Shown one piece after another: positions 6,753 through 6,835 of a DNA stretch of 6,835 bases. The translations under genes and the position numbers were made by a program. Within the stretch, counting starts at the first letter, position 1; the number at the start of each line of letters is the position of its first letter. The stretch is from Planctomycetota bacterium (lineage in GTDB: Bacteria; Planctomycetota; Phycisphaerae; UBA1845; PWPN01), in NCBI GenBank assembly GCA_020346805.1, contig CP070790.1, positions 1,923,839-1,930,673 on the forward strand, read 5' to 3'. The notes below the pieces were generated by a model. The model had not been told where the DNA came from. It did no database searches and worked only from the letters and a program-made list of their open reading frames with translations.

Positions 6753-6835
6753 CCCAGTTGATATTCATGTCGGAATTGCTATTCCGGTGTCTGGTAATAT
6801 TATTATGGATCTCTCCTTAAGGATTCCATTGGACC
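6753..6835. other. Downstream flank of the pentahaem gene
   Basis: No coding start is supported in this 83-base end of the window. Besides the hairpin at 6771-6786 it holds the 10-base palindrome TCCTTAAGGA at 6814-6823, of no clear meaning. Confidence 0.4.
6771..6786 (+). terminator. Weak hairpin after the pentahaem gene, possible terminator
   Basis: CGGAAT, a TGCT loop and ATTCCG form a perfect six-base stem beginning 18 bases after the stop codon. The stem can be extended outward by several G-U pairs. No T-run follows, so it is not a canonical intrinsic terminator and may instead be a 3'-end processing or stability structure. Confidence 0.3.

Overview
The window holds four genes and no mobile element, RNA gene or CRISPR array that I can support. 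All three exported products carry Sec-type signals, and two look like lipoproteins. The c-type haem proteins and the moderate GC with AT-rich spacers fit a free-living diderm bacterium with a respiratory periplasm. Planctomycetota-like or other environmental multihaem-rich phyla are possible, but nothing here fixes the taxon.

Layout: positions 1-106 are non-coding, or carry the tail of an unseen gene. A polytopic GT-C (ArnT/PMT-like, GT39-type) membrane glycosyltransferase is at 107-2002 (+). It converges, across only 42 bp, on a six-bladed Kelch-repeat exported protein at 2045-3088 (-). An AT-rich divergent intergenic region of about 430 bp follows (3089-3522). It holds a near-perfect direct repeat and an inverted repeat, but no gene I can support. 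Next comes a two-gene redox unit on the + strand: a small membrane-anchored monohaem cytochrome c (3523-3879) and, 56 bp later, a large lipoprotein (3936-6752). A weak hairpin lies just after the last stop.

The 938-residue protein is the item of most interest. Its N-terminal half is a soluble glucose/sorbosone dehydrogenase-like beta-propeller that keeps candidate catalytic His and Arg-Asn residues. Its C-terminal half is a five-haem (five CXXCH) cytochrome module ending in a beta-rich domain. The simplest reading is a substrate-oxidising propeller wired in the same chain to a haem electron conduit, with the monohaem protein next door as a likely electron partner. This is inference; the substrate and the PQQ dependence are unknown. 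The Kelch protein is transcribed divergently from the redox pair and might share control with it. The glycosyltransferase shows no visible functional link to the rest.
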